Positions 44,105 to 54,662 of a DNA stretch of 64,000 nucleotides are shown piece by piece (within the stretch, counting starts at the first letter, position 1; every line of letters starts with the position of its first letter). A program made the translations under genes and the position numbers. The DNA comes from JAMOBE01 sp039908285. GTDB taxonomy: Bacteria; Pseudomonadota; Alphaproteobacteria; Rhodospirillales; Rhodospirillaceae. The notes below the pieces were generated by a model, which saw nothing but the letters and a program-made list of their open reading frames with translations, searched no databases and had not been told where the DNA came from. The DNA is taken from positions 28,244 through 92,243 of the forward strand of contig JAMOBE010000001.1 in the NCBI GenBank assembly GCA_039908285.1, given 5' to 3'.

Positions 44105-44939
44105 CGAGACGCCGCCGCTGCCGCCGCTGCCGCCCCTGCGCGAGGTGATCGCCAGACTTGGTCTGTCGGCGCGCAAGTCTCTGGGCCAGCATTTCCTGCT
44201 CGACCTCAACCTGACCGGCCGCATCGCCCGCGCCGCCGGCGACCTGAGCAGTGGCACGGTGATCGAGATCGGCCCCGGTCCGGGGGGGCTGACCCGCGCC
44301 CTGCTGGAGGCCGGAGCCGGTCGGGTGGTGGCGGTGGAGCGCGACCGCCGCTGTCTCGAGGCCCTGGCCGAGGTCGAGCGAGCCTTTCCCGGCCGGCTGG
44401 AGGTGGTGGAGGCCGATGCCCTGACGGTGGACATCGCCGCGCTGGGGGCGGCGCCGCGGCGGATCGTCGCCAACCTGCCCTACAACATCTCGACGCCCCT
44501 GCTGCTGCGCTGGCTGCGGGACGTCGGGGCCATCGCCGGCATGACCTTGATGTTCCAGAAGGAGGTGGTGGAGCGCCTGGCCGCCCCGCCCCGCGCCGAG
44601 GGCTACGGCCGCCTGTCGGTCATCACCCAGTGGCTGTGCGAGGTGCAGCCGCTGTTCGACGTCCATCCCCGGGCCTTCACCCCGCCGCCGGGCGTGGTCT
44701 CGACGGTGGTGAGCCTGACACCCCGGCCGCAGCCGCTGGCGCCGGCCTCGTTCCCGGTGCTGGAACGGGTGACCGCCGCCGCCTTCGGCCAGCGCCGCAA
44801 GATGCTGCGGTCGAGCCTGAAGGCCCTTGGCGATGCCGCGGCCCTGTGCGCCGCCGCCGGTGTCGACCCGACGGCACGGGCCGAGGAGGTGGACGTCGCC
44901 GGCTTCTGCGCCCTGGCCCGGGCGCATCAGGGAACGTAG
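44097..44939 (+). CDS. rsmA: RsmA (KsgA), 16S rRNA dimethyladenosine transferase
   Basis: This 280-residue SAM enzyme dimethylates A1518/A1519 of 16S rRNA during small-subunit maturation. It has a Pro/Leu-rich leader, then ARKSLGQHFLLDLNLTGRIA, the SAM loop EIGPGPGGLTRALLEAG, EADALT, the catalytic NLPYNISTPLLL motif and the C-terminal QRRKMLRSSLKAL. ATG 44097 overlaps pdxA by 8 bases; a TTG two codons earlier is also in frame. It completes the surA-pdxA-rsmA operon. Confidence 0.95.
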   Translation: MPDETPPLPPLPPLREVIARLGLSARKSLGQHFLLDLNLTGRIARAAGDLSSGTVIEIGPGPGGLTRALLEAGAGRVVAVERDRRCLEALAEVERAFPGRLEVVEADALTVDIAALGAAPRRIVANLPYNISTPLLLRWLRDVGAIAGMTLMFQKEVVERLAAPPRAEGYGRLSVITQWLCEVQPLFDVHPRAFTPPPGVVSTVVSLTPRPQPLAPASFPVLERVTAAAFGQRRKMLRSSLKALGDAAALCAAAGVDPTARAEEVDVAGFCALARAHQGT

Positions 44940-44956
44940 GCTTTGCCCTGGTTTCC

Positions 44957-45619
44957 CTACCGCGGGTAGACGCGGACGGCGATGCGGCGGTTGACCTCCT
45001 GGTTCTGCGGCAGCGGTACGTTGTTGGGGTCGCGGTTGCTGACCTTCGGGGCCACGTCGGCCAGGCCGATGGCCTTGAGGCGTTGCGGCTGGATGCCCGC
45101 CTGGATGAACATCCTCACCACTCCGGTGGCCCGGGCGGCCGACAGCTCCCAGTTGGAGGGGAACATGGCGGTGGCGATGGGGACATCGTCGGTGTGACCC
45201 TGCACCTCGATCTGGAAGGCATTGTAGCGGGGCTCGAGGAGGGTCCTGGCCAGGGCCTGGACCACCGGGGCGCCGTCCTGGCGGATGGCGGCCGCGCCGG
45301 AATCATAGAGGAGGGAACTGGCCAGTTCGAAGACCACCCCGTCCTGGTCGGTGCCGACGGCGGCGAAGCCGTCGATCTGCAGGGTCTCCATCAACGCCTT
45401 CATGTCGGTCTTCAGTTGCTCCAGGGGGCGCTCGGTCTTGTTCTTGCTGATTCCCTCCTTCAAGCCGGACTGCACCTGTTCATACTGGTTGGCGTCGATC
45501 TTCGATATGGAAACCAGCATGATGAAAAATGTCAGAAGAAGCGTGACCATATCGGAATAGGTCAGCATCCAGTCTTCCGCTTCTTCGCATTTCGACTTCG
45601 TGAAGCGACTGTCGGCCAT
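44957..45619 (-). CDS. motB: MotB, flagellar stator subunit with OmpA-like domain
   Basis: This 220-residue protein has a single membrane helix with the proton-channel Asp23 in WMLTYSDMVTLLLTFFIML. A plug/linker region (40-90) and a peptidoglycan-binding OmpA/MotB domain follow (about 110-220, IEVQGHTDDVPIA, NWELSAARATGVV, NQEVNRRIAVRV). With MotA it anchors to the cell wall and powers flagellar rotation. The protein is short, which is typical of PomB/MotB variants in this group. Its ATG shares one base with the motA TAA (TAATG). Confidence 0.93.
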   Translation of the reverse strand: MADSRFTKSKCEEAEDWMLTYSDMVTLLLTFFIMLVSISKIDANQYEQVQSGLKEGISKNKTERPLEQLKTDMKALMETLQIDGFAAVGTDQDGVVFELASSLLYDSGAAAIRQDGAPVVQALARTLLEPRYNAFQIEVQGHTDDVPIATAMFPSNWELSAARATGVVRMFIQAGIQPQRLKAIGLADVAPKVSNRDPNNVPLPQNQEVNRRIAVRVYPR

Positions 45620-46422
45620 TATTTATGGCCCTTCATGTGGCTGTCGATGTTGAAGTGGATCGCCGGATCGAGGAAGCTGTTCATCTTGTCCTGGATATAG
45701 CGCGGATTTTTGCGCTCCGCCAGCAGGGCCAGCCCCTCGGCCACCAGATAGTTGCGAAACCGGACGATTTCCTCGCGCTGCTGGATCTTGCTCGCCGTCG
45801 GCAGGAAGATGAGCCGCTGCAGCAGGGCCCCATACAGGGTGGTGATCAGCGCGACGGCCATGCCCGGGCCGATCTTCGACGGGTCGGCGGTCATGGTGTC
45901 CAGCATGATGACGAGGCCGACCAGGGTGCCGATCATGCCGAAGGCCGGTGCCGTGTTGGCCATGTTCTTCAGGATGTCGGCGCTGATTGTGGCGCGCTGG
46001 AACGTCGTCTCCACCGTGTTGGCCAGGATCTCCCGCACCTCGGCGCCGGTATAGCCGCTGATCACCAGGTCGATGCCAAAGCCGAGGAACCGGTCCTGAT
46101 TGCGGACCTTGCCGGCGTCGGCCTCGAGGCCGGGCAGGCCGCTCTTCTGGACGATGTAGCCCCAGCGGATGATCCGACCCACCTCGTTGGTCAGGACACC
46201 GCGACCGATCTTCTGGGCGAAGAAGATCGTCTTCATGACCTTGAGCGCGCCAAGGACATAGCGGGGCTCATAGGAGATGAAGGTCGAAGCCAGCGTGCCG
46301 CCGATCACCATGACGAAGCTTGGGGCGTCGATGAAGATCCGATAGTTGCTCGTCGCCATGACGATCGAGCCCACGAACAGACCGAATCCGAAGATCACTC
46401 CCAGAAGAGTCGCGAAGGACAT
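45619..46422 (-). CDS. motA: MotA, flagellar stator proton-channel subunit
   Basis: This 267-residue protein has four membrane helices: SFATLLGVIFGFGLFVGSIV near the N-terminus, SFVMVIGGTLASTFISY, ANTAPAFGMIGTLVGLVIML with the conserved Pro, and GMAVALITTLYGALLQRLIF. This is the PomA-like short MotA class (about 255-290 residues). The cytoplasmic loop keeps charged residues for contact with FliG. ATG 46422 is preferred (GAGG upstream) over an upstream in-frame start that adds 12 residues rich in Arg. With motB, one transcription unit. Confidence 0.94.
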   Translation of the reverse strand: MSFATLLGVIFGFGLFVGSIVMATSNYRIFIDAPSFVMVIGGTLASTFISYEPRYVLGALKVMKTIFFAQKIGRGVLTNEVGRIIRWGYIVQKSGLPGLEADAGKVRNQDRFLGFGIDLVISGYTGAEVREILANTVETTFQRATISADILKNMANTAPAFGMIGTLVGLVIMLDTMTADPSKIGPGMAVALITTLYGALLQRLIFLPTASKIQQREEIVRFRNYLVAEGLALLAERKNPRYIQDKMNSFLDPAIHFNIDSHMKGHK

Positions 46423-46634
46423 CGTTCGAGCCTCGTTGGCGCAACGGCGCGGACGCACCGGCAGATATCAGCCGGCGACGCACCGGTTTCAGATGTCCGC
46501 AGTTTGCGCCATTCCTGGCCCAGGAGCAATACTCGCGGGATGGCCGTCCGGGGCAATCGGGACCAAGACCAGCGTTGGCGCGGACCGGCTCCATGGTGTA
46601 GTATTTACGGCGATCGAACGCTTCCGGGGGGACG

Positions 46635-47117
46635 ATGAAGGTTGATTCGCACACATTCCGCAACGCCATGGCCTCGTTCGCCTGCGGCGTTACCGTGGTG
46701 ACGGCCAGAACCACCGACGGGCGACCACTCGGACTGACGGTCAGTTCCTTCGCCTCGGTGTCACTGGAACCGCCGCTGGTCCTGGTGTGTCTCGACCGGA
46801 ATACGTCCAACCTCGACAGCTACTGCGAGGGCCATTTCGCCGTCAACGTCCTGCGGGAGGACCAGAAGGACCTGTCCATCCGCTTCGCCACCCGCAGGGG
46901 GGACAAGTGGACCGACACCGCCTTCACCACCTGGGACAGCGGCGTCCCCATCCTGAGCGGCTGTCTCGCCACCCTCGAGTGCGGCGTCGAGCACGCCTAT
47001 GACGGCGGCGACCACGTCATCATCGTCGGCCGCGTCCAGCGGCTGACCGCCAGCGCGGCCGGCCAGCCCCTCCTCTACTTCCGCTCCGCCTATGCGGAAA
47101 TCGGCCGGGCGGTGTGA
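46635..47117 (+). CDS. Flavin reductase-like FMN-binding protein
   Basis: This 160-residue protein of the flavin-reductase (DIM6/NTAB, HpaC-like) split-barrel family shows FRNAMASFACGVTVVTARTT, GLTVSSFASVSLEPPLVLVC, FAVNVLREDQKDLSIRFA and DHVIIVGRVQRL. Such enzymes reduce FMN/FAD with NAD(P)H for a two-component monooxygenase, or bind flavin for other redox work. No monooxygenase is adjacent, so the partner is unknown. GGGGGAC lies just upstream of the ATG. It is transcribed away from motA across a 212-base gap. Confidence 0.88.
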   Translation: MKVDSHTFRNAMASFACGVTVVTARTTDGRPLGLTVSSFASVSLEPPLVLVCLDRNTSNLDSYCEGHFAVNVLREDQKDLSIRFATRRGDKWTDTAFTTWDSGVPILSGCLATLECGVEHAYDGGDHVIIVGRVQRLTASAAGQPLLYFRSAYAEIGRAV

Positions 47118-47223
47118 AGCCCGCCACCCGACCGGACGGCACGGAATCCTTTGACCGCCCGCCCTGGAATGCGTAATAATATTTCAGAGAGCCCTGTTAC
47201 GCGTCCAGCCGGATGATGTCGCA

Positions 47224-48645
47224 ATGAACCAGACCGCGAGTTTCCGCCTTCTCGATCGGTTGAAGGGGTGGCGCCTGTGGAGTCCGGGCGGCCGCGAGTT
47301 GACGGTGGGGGCGGTTCAGCCCGCCCTGCCCGACAGCGATGCCGGCCGGGTCCGCGCCCAGATGCAGGCCTGTCTCGAGTCCCGGGGGGGAGACGTCTCC
47401 TCCCGCCAGCGGGCGGCCATGCTGGGGCGGGCCTACCTGAACCTGAACGCCGACGGGCGGGAGCGCTTCCTGCGCATGCTGGCCGGGGAGTTCGGTGCCG
47501 ACCAGGCGGCCGTGGACGCGGCGATCGCCCGCGTGCAGGCCGCCGACGGGCCCGACGGGCGCCTGGCGGCGGAGCAGGCCCTGCGGGCCGCCCTGGAGCC
47601 GCCGCGGATCCGGCTGCTGACCCAGTTCAACGCCCTGCCCGAGGGGGTCAAGTTCCTGGTGGACATGCGGGCCGAGCTGATGCCGCTGGCTCGCCGCGCC
47701 CCGGCCCTGGCGGCGCTCGAGGCCGACCTCAAGGCGCTGCTGGTATCGTGGTTCGACGTCGGCTTCCTCGAACTGAAGCGGGTGACCTGGCATTCTCCGG
47801 CGGCGCTCCTGGAAAAGATCATCGCCTACGAGGCGGTGCACGCCATCCAAAGTTGGGACGACCTCAAGAACCGACTCGACTCGGACCGCCGCCTGTATGC
47901 GTTCCTCCACCCGCGCATGCCCGACGAGCCATTGATCTTCGTCCAGGTGGCGCTGGTCAACGGCATGGCCAACAACGTCCAGGCGGTTCTCGACGAGTCG
48001 GCGCCGGTGCAGGACCACGAGGCCGCCGACACCGCCATTTTCTACTCGATTTCCAACGCCCAGATGGGGCTGGCCGGCATCAGCTTCGGCAACTTCCTGA
48101 TCAAGCGGGTGGTGGACAGCCTGTCCCACGAGTTCCCCAACCTGAAGACCTTCGCCACCCTGTCGCCCATCCCCGGGTTCCGCCGCTGGCTCGACCAGCG
48201 ACTGGCGGAGGGCGAGCCGGGCCTGCTCAACTCCAGCGAGCACAAGGCCATCACCGCCGTGGCCAAGGGCGGCGCCAAGGGCGGGCTCAAGGCGCTGCTG
48301 TCCCGCCCCGACTGGCCGTCGGACGAGGCCGCCGTCCAGGCCCTGAAAGGGCCCCTCATGCGCCTCGCCGCCCGCTATCTCGGGGGGGAGAAGCGACCGG
48401 CCGAGACGCCGGGGGGACCGGTGCGAGCCCTCGACCCGGTGGCCCACTTCCACCTGTCCAACGGGGCGCGGATGGAACGGCTGAACTGGCTCGGCGACGT
48501 CTCGCCAAAGGGACTCGGCCAGTCGGCCGGCCTGATGATCAACTATCTCTACAAGCTGAGCGAAATCGACCGCAACCACGAAAGCTACAGCGCCCAGGGA
48601 AAAATCGCCATGTCCTCGTCGATCCGGGGACTTGTTCGGGGGTGA
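47224..48645 (+). CDS. Malonyl-CoA decarboxylase
   Basis: This 473-residue protein with the MCD two-domain layout has an N-terminal helical tetramerisation domain (about 60-170, YLNLNADGRERFLRMLAGEF, LPEGVKFLVDMRAEL). The GNAT-fold catalytic domain covers about 175-470 and contains KRVTWHSPAALLEKIIAYEA, FYSISNAQMGLAGISFGNFL, FATLSPIPGFRRWLDQRL and, near the C-terminus, VAHFHLSNGARMERLNWLGD with the catalytic-type His. It converts malonyl-CoA to acetyl-CoA, possibly detoxifying or recycling malonate. A malonyl-CoA ligase or transporter is not adjacent. The ribosome site is weak. Confidence 0.93.
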   Translation: MNQTASFRLLDRLKGWRLWSPGGRELTVGAVQPALPDSDAGRVRAQMQACLESRGGDVSSRQRAAMLGRAYLNLNADGRERFLRMLAGEFGADQAAVDAAIARVQAADGPDGRLAAEQALRAALEPPRIRLLTQFNALPEGVKFLVDMRAELMPLARRAPALAALEADLKALLVSWFDVGFLELKRVTWHSPAALLEKIIAYEAVHAIQSWDDLKNRLDSDRRLYAFLHPRMPDEPLIFVQVALVNGMANNVQAVLDESAPVQDHEAADTAIFYSISNAQMGLAGISFGNFLIKRVVDSLSHEFPNLKTFATLSPIPGFRRWLDQRLAEGEPGLLNSSEHKAITAVAKGGAKGGLKALLSRPDWPSDEAAVQALKGPLMRLAARYLGGEKRPAETPGGPVRALDPVAHFHLSNGARMERLNWLGDVSPKGLGQSAGLMINYLYKLSEIDRNHESYSAQGKIAMSSSIRGLVRG

Positions 48646-48732
48646 GGGGCAGCTCGCGTCGTTGCATTTTTTTGACCGACGAAACTCGTCCCGATATGAT
48701 GGGGAGGACGTGCGAAGGGGCGAAGGCGGGCC

Positions 48733-49551
48733 ATGGCCGACGACGACGACCAGATCACCCTGAAGATACACGGACTCGAAGTCGACAACGATTTCGTGCT
48801 GGCGGACGTGTTCGCAAAAAAGCTGGGGGCCCTCGTCAATGCGCTCAAACGTGTGGACCGCCTGGAGCACGACAACAAGATTCGCCACCGATATATCATT
48901 GCCGATCTGAGATTCGGCAGTGCATGCGCCACCGTTCGAGAAAAGGCGGTCAGTCTACGCAACCCGCCGAAAGCATCGAGCGTAAAGGGTCTGCTGAGTC
49001 TCGTATCCTCCATCCATGATGGAGACACCTCCAGGGCTGCCACGTATCCAAAGCCGCTGCTTAATGACATCCGAATTATCACCTACGGCAGCGAGAAAAT
49101 GTTCTCGCATGCGGAAATTCATTTCTGGCAAGGACGTGCATTCCGTATAGATAAGTTTCTTGAAGAGCGTGTCCGCGAAGTAACAGAAGTTGCGAATGAT
49201 GACAATATACTGGCGTCACCAGGTTACTTCCTTGGCACTGCCTACGGGACGTTCGATGGCATGCTAGTCGTGCTGGACGCACGGGGCACGGTCTTGCGGG
49301 GCAAGCTGATCCTGGACGTCGGGAGGATCGAACTCGACTGCGTAATGAGCATGGACGAGATTCCGAATGTTAGGGAGTATTTCAAGAAGCACGTTTCTGT
49401 CGAGGCTGTCGCCCATTATGACGGTCATCAGCAGCTCCCCATACGTCTGGAGATCCGCAATGTAAGAGAGTTGGCCGAGGCGGCTGACCTGACGAGGTGG
49501 CGCGGGGCGATTGAGCCGCGGGCGCATGATGACTTTGACGACGAGTGGTGA
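48733..49551 (+). CDS. Unknown partner gene of a PIN-domain protein
   Basis: This 272-residue acidic protein (starts MADDDDQITLKIHGLEVDND) contains an N-terminal helix-rich part (LADVFAKKLGALVNALKRVD) and a mostly beta C-terminal part. The latter repeats a strand pattern around GYFLGTAYGTFDGMLVVLDA and GKLILDVGRIELDCVMSMDE. I recognise no DNA-binding motif or named family. The base composition of 48900-49950 is lower in GC than the flanks. The stop lies 5 bases before the PIN gene start, so the pair is translated together and probably acts together; a toxin-antitoxin role is only inferred. Confidence 0.65.
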   Translation: MADDDDQITLKIHGLEVDNDFVLADVFAKKLGALVNALKRVDRLEHDNKIRHRYIIADLRFGSACATVREKAVSLRNPPKASSVKGLLSLVSSIHDGDTSRAATYPKPLLNDIRIITYGSEKMFSHAEIHFWQGRAFRIDKFLEERVREVTEVANDDNILASPGYFLGTAYGTFDGMLVVLDARGTVLRGKLILDVGRIELDCVMSMDEIPNVREYFKKHVSVEAVAHYDGHQQLPIRLEIRNVRELAEAADLTRWRGAIEPRAHDDFDDEW

Positions 49552-49556
49552 GTCCC

Positions 49557-50126
49557 ATGCCTGAAGTAACCAACGTCTTCTGGGACTCGTGCGTGTTTTA
49601 TGCGTATTTCAGCAACAATACCGACGCCTACGACGTCGATGGCATTGAGCAGTACGTCAAGGATGCCAGGCAAGGTTCGGTGGTGATCCATACCTGCGCG
49701 GTTGCCCTTGCCGAGGTCGTACCGAGCGCGTTTCGCGGTGGTCCATATGGGGATTTTCCAGCCTTTATGAAGGATATTCGGGGGGGACTCAGGGTTGTCA
49801 ACCTCGACCCGAACGTGATGCTGCTGGCCGGGCAGTTGAAGGATCTGCCGTACCAAAAATCGAATGGAAGTCGAAAGCTCGGAACCGGCGATGCCATAAT
49901 GCTGGCAGCGTGTATTTCTCTGTCGGAAGCCTACAGTGTCACCGTCGACGCCTTTCACACGTTCGACGACGGAAAGAAGCGTGGCGAGGATGGTGGGAAG
50001 GGAGTGCCCTTGCTGACATATGAGAAATGGTGTGAGGGGTTCGATGTCAGCCAGAAGGCCTTGGCCAGGAAAGTCATCAACCTGAATCGATGTCATCCGC
50101 AACACCCTTCGCCGAGTCTCCTATAG
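49557..50126 (+). CDS. PIN-domain ribonuclease-like protein
   Basis: This 189-residue protein has PIN-fold acidic residues D10 in FWDSCVFYAYF, E53 in ALAEVVPS, D112 in LGTGDAIMLAAC and an acidic residue near 131 (VTVDAFHTFDD). PIN proteins cleave RNA and are often VapC-type toxins. It is larger than typical VapC (about 130), and its upstream partner is a 272-residue protein instead of a small VapB antitoxin, so this is not a standard vapBC pair. ATG 49557 (MPEVTNVF) is preferred to an upstream in-frame GTG at 49545. Confidence 0.78.
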   Translation: MPEVTNVFWDSCVFYAYFSNNTDAYDVDGIEQYVKDARQGSVVIHTCAVALAEVVPSAFRGGPYGDFPAFMKDIRGGLRVVNLDPNVMLLAGQLKDLPYQKSNGSRKLGTGDAIMLAACISLSEAYSVTVDAFHTFDDGKKRGEDGGKGVPLLTYEKWCEGFDVSQKALARKVINLNRCHPQHPSPSLL

Positions 50127-50174
50127 AGGCCCGTGCACTCTGGAAGGCGGCAGGGTAATCCGGAACACCCCCCA

Positions 50175-50558
50175 TCAGATCGGCTTGCCGCCAGGCGGAT
50201 CGGCGGGGCGGGCTGGCGGAGTGCGGGGATCGGGGGGAGGAGCACCGGGGGGCGCCCCGGGGGGGCCGTCGCCCTTGAAGCCCTCGTAGAAGCGCCGCAT
50301 CTTGCCCACCTGATCGTTGAGCCAGGGCTTGGCCGCGTCGTACTGGGACTGGGCTTCGCAGGCGGCGTGGTCGGCGGTGCAGCGGGCGATGCAGCCGACC
50401 CGGGCGGCGTCGCCCTCGGGATGGCGCTGGGTGCAGGCGTCGGCGCACCCGTCGCGGACGGCCCGGCAGCGGTCCGGCGGAGTCTGATCCCCGGCGGCGG
50501 CGGCGGCCGGGGCCGCCAGGGCGAGAAGAACGGCGGCGGCGGAAAGACTTCTCCACAT
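50175..50558 (-). CDS. Small exported cysteine-containing protein
   Basis: This 127-residue protein has a signal peptide (MWRSLSAAAVLLALAAPAAA), then a compact cysteine-rich helix pair: CRAVRDGCADACTQRH, GCIARCTADHAACEAQ. The spacing suggests three disulphides. It ends in a Pro/Gly-rich tail (GPPGAPPGAPPPDPRTPPA). No family is recognised. The stop codon of glmS lies upstream on the same strand only 5 bases before its start, so it may be expressed with glmS and glmU. Confidence 0.7.
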   Translation of the reverse strand: MWRSLSAAAVLLALAAPAAAAAGDQTPPDRCRAVRDGCADACTQRHPEGDAARVGCIARCTADHAACEAQSQYDAAKPWLNDQVGKMRRFYEGFKGDGPPGAPPGAPPPDPRTPPARPADPPGGKPI

Positions 50559-50563
50559 GGCCT

Positions 50564-52387
<1,824 letters not shown>

Positions 52388-52400
52388 GGTCCACCCTCGC

Positions 52401-53798
52401 TCAGCCCTTGTTGCCGTCCTTGGCTTTGTCCTTGGCTTTGCCGTTGCGGCGGCGGTGGGCGGCGCCCCAGCCGGGCACCTCCCGCTGGGCGCCGCGGGTG
52501 ACGGCCAGGGCGTCGGCCGGGACGTCCCGGGTGACCACCGAGCCGGCGCCGACCACCGCTCCGTCACCCACCTTGACCGGCGCCACCAGGGCCGAGTTGG
52601 AGCCGATGAAGGCCCCGGCGCCGATGTCGGTGAAGGCCTTGTTGAAGCCATCGTAGTTGCAGAAGATGGTCCCGGCGCCGATGTTGGCGCCAGCCCCGAT
52701 CCGGCCGTCGCCCACGTAGGTCAGGTGGTTGACCTTGGCGCCCTTTTCGACCTTCGCCTTCTTGATCTCGACGAAGTTGCCGATGTGGGCGCCCTCGCCG
52801 ATCTCGGCGCCGGGACGCAGGCGGGCGTAGGGACCGAGTTTCACCCCCGCGGCCACCGTGGCGTCCTCCAGGTGACAGAAGCTGTTGATCGTCACCCCGT
52901 CGGCCACGGTGACGCCGGGGCCGAACACCACGTAGGGATGGATGACCACGTCGCGGCCGATCCGGGTGTCGTGGCTGAAGTGGACCGTCGTCGGGTCGAT
53001 CAGGGTGACGCCCGCCTCCATCGCCGCATCACGCAGGCGGTCCTGGGCTACCGCCTCGGCGGCGGCCAGATCCTTGCGGGAGTTGACGCCGAGCAGCTCG
53101 TCCTCCTCGCCCTCGACGAAGGCGCACGGCGCGCCGTCACCCCGCGCCAGGCCGACGATGTCGGTGAGGTAGTACTCCCCCTTGGCGTTGGCGTTGCCGA
53201 TCCGCCCGACCAGGTCGAACAGCCGGGCTCCGTCCACCGCCATGACGCCCGAGTTGCAAAGCCCGATGGCCCGCTGCGCCGGCGTCGCGTCGCGATACTC
53301 GACGATGGCGTCGAGGCCACCGTCGGCGCCCACCACCAGCCGCCCGTAGGCTCCGGGATCGCGGGGCCGGAAGCCCAGCACCACCACCGCCGGGGCGCCG
53401 TTGCCGCCGGCCCCCCCGCGCCTCCGGGCCTCCAGCATCCGTTCCAGGGTCGCGCCGGTGATCAGCGGCGTATCGCCATAGAGCACCAGCACATCGCCGG
53501 TAAAGCCCGCCAGCGCCTCGCGGGCCATGGCCACCGCGTGGCCGGTGCCGAGCCGCTCCTGCTGCACCACGCTGGTATGGGGAGCGGCGAGCTGGGTCAC
53601 CGCCTCCATGCCGGGACCGACCACCACCACCACCCGGTCGACTCCAAGATGGGCGCCCCCCAGGTGAGCGACGGTATCCAGCAGATGGCGGAGCATGGGA
53701 CGGCCGGCGACGGGATGAAGGACCTTGGGCAGATCCGACTTCATCCGCGTGCCCATTCCGGCGGCGAGAATGACCGCCGCGATGTTGCGCTTTGTCAT
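52401..53798 (-). CDS. glmU: GlmU, bifunctional GlcNAc-1-P uridyltransferase / GlcN-1-P acetyltransferase
   Basis: This 465-residue enzyme makes UDP-GlcNAc. The N-terminal nucleotidyltransferase covers about 1-230 (AAVILAAGMGTRMKSDLPKV, LYGDTPLITGATL). The C-terminal left-handed beta-helix acetyltransferase has hexapeptide repeats (about 255-440, GVTVADGVTINSFCHLEDAT, IGNFVEIKKAKVEKGAKVNH, GDGRIGAGANIGAGTIFCNY, YDGFNKAFTDIGAGAFIGSN) and ends in a basic tail. It pairs with glmS in one operon, covering consecutive cell-wall precursor steps. It diverges from gph across 111 bases. Confidence 0.97.
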   Translation of the reverse strand: MTKRNIAAVILAAGMGTRMKSDLPKVLHPVAGRPMLRHLLDTVAHLGGAHLGVDRVVVVVGPGMEAVTQLAAPHTSVVQQERLGTGHAVAMAREALAGFTGDVLVLYGDTPLITGATLERMLEARRRGGAGGNGAPAVVVLGFRPRDPGAYGRLVVGADGGLDAIVEYRDATPAQRAIGLCNSGVMAVDGARLFDLVGRIGNANAKGEYYLTDIVGLARGDGAPCAFVEGEEDELLGVNSRKDLAAAEAVAQDRLRDAAMEAGVTLIDPTTVHFSHDTRIGRDVVIHPYVVFGPGVTVADGVTINSFCHLEDATVAAGVKLGPYARLRPGAEIGEGAHIGNFVEIKKAKVEKGAKVNHLTYVGDGRIGAGANIGAGTIFCNYDGFNKAFTDIGAGAFIGSNSALVAPVKVGDGAVVGAGSVVTRDVPADALAVTRGAQREVPGWGAAHRRRNGKAKDKAKDGNKG

Positions 53799-53909
53799 GA
53801 AGATTCAGGGACCAGTACATGCAGCGTGGACGACGGCCCGCCAGCGTGCCATAACCGGCCCCCCTCGCCAAGCCAAACTTTTCCCGGCCAAACTTTTCAG
53901 GTGGAACCG

Positions 53910-54596
53910 ATGCGCACGACCACTGCTTGTCCATATGGCGTGGTGTTCGACCTTGACGGTACTCTGGTGCACAGCGTGCCCGATCTGCGGGTCGCCCTGA
54001 ACCGGCTGTTGTCGGAGATCGGCGGCCGCGCCGTGGACGACGACGCGGTGCGGCTGATGGTTGGCGACGGGGTGGAGGCCTTCGTGCAGCGGGGCCTTGC
54101 GGCCGCGGGTCTGCCCCCGCCGGCGGATGCGGCGGTGCCGGCCCTGGTGCGGCGCTTTCTCGACCTCTACGAGGCCGCCCCGGCCGCCCTGACCCGTCCA
54201 TGGCCGCGAGCCGGGGCGGCGCTCGGTTCCCTGCGCGCCGAGGGGGTGCGGCTTGGCGTCTGCACCAACAAGCCCACCACCGCCGCCATCGACCTGCTGG
54301 ACCAGCTCGGCCTTTCCGAGTTCTTCAGCGGGGTGGTGGGACAGGGCTCCACCCCCTTCATCAAGCCCGACCCGCGGCCGCTGCTGGCGACGCTCGACGC
54401 CATGGGGGTGGCGCGTGAGCGGGCGGTGATGGTGGGCGACAGCGTCAACGACGTGCAGGTGGCCCGCAACGTCGGCATCCCGGTGATTCTGGTGAGCTTC
54501 GGCTACACCGCGGTACCGGCGCGGGAGCTTGGCGCCGACGCCGTGATCGACGACTTCGCCGACCTGGCGGCGGCCGTGTCATCTCTTTGGCGCTGA
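53910..54596 (+). CDS. gph: Phosphoglycolate phosphatase (HAD superfamily)
   Basis: This 228-residue HAD phosphatase has motif I FDLDGTLVHSVPD (nucleophile Asp), a helical cap (residues about 25-90), motif II CTNKP, motif III Lys in FIKPDPRPLL and motif IV VMVGDSVNDVQVARNVGIPV. These match Gph, which removes 2-phosphoglycolate formed in DNA repair or photorespiration. ATG 53910 has AGGTGG upstream. Specificity within the HAD family is inferred from the overall pattern. A GC hairpin follows at 54610. Confidence 0.88.
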   Translation: MRTTTACPYGVVFDLDGTLVHSVPDLRVALNRLLSEIGGRAVDDDAVRLMVGDGVEAFVQRGLAAAGLPPPADAAVPALVRRFLDLYEAAPAALTRPWPRAGAALGSLRAEGVRLGVCTNKPTTAAIDLLDQLGLSEFFSGVVGQGSTPFIKPDPRPLLATLDAMGVARERAVMVGDSVNDVQVARNVGIPVILVSFGYTAVPARELGADAVIDDFADLAAAVSSLWR

Positions 54597-54609
54597 GTCT
54601 CCAGAAACC

Positions 54610-54660
54610 GCGGGGGGACCGGGGGGGGGGGCGCGCCGCGTCCCCCGCCTTGTCTTGTTC
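54610..54660. terminator. GC hairpin between gph and the pseudo-phosphoesterase
   Basis: GCGGGGGGAC (54610-54619) and GTCCCCCGC (54640-54648) pair around a loop containing a 12-G run and GCGCGCCGC. TTGTCTTGTTCC follows. It is nearly the same as the hairpin at 41715-41755. It lies between two convergent genes and may terminate both. Confidence 0.6.
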
Positions 54661-54662
54661 CA

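Noticed and set aside
53137..54201. Minus-strand open frame spanning gph and the glmU upstream region.
   Set aside because: It overlaps two certain genes in the wrong frame and is Arg/Pro-rich.
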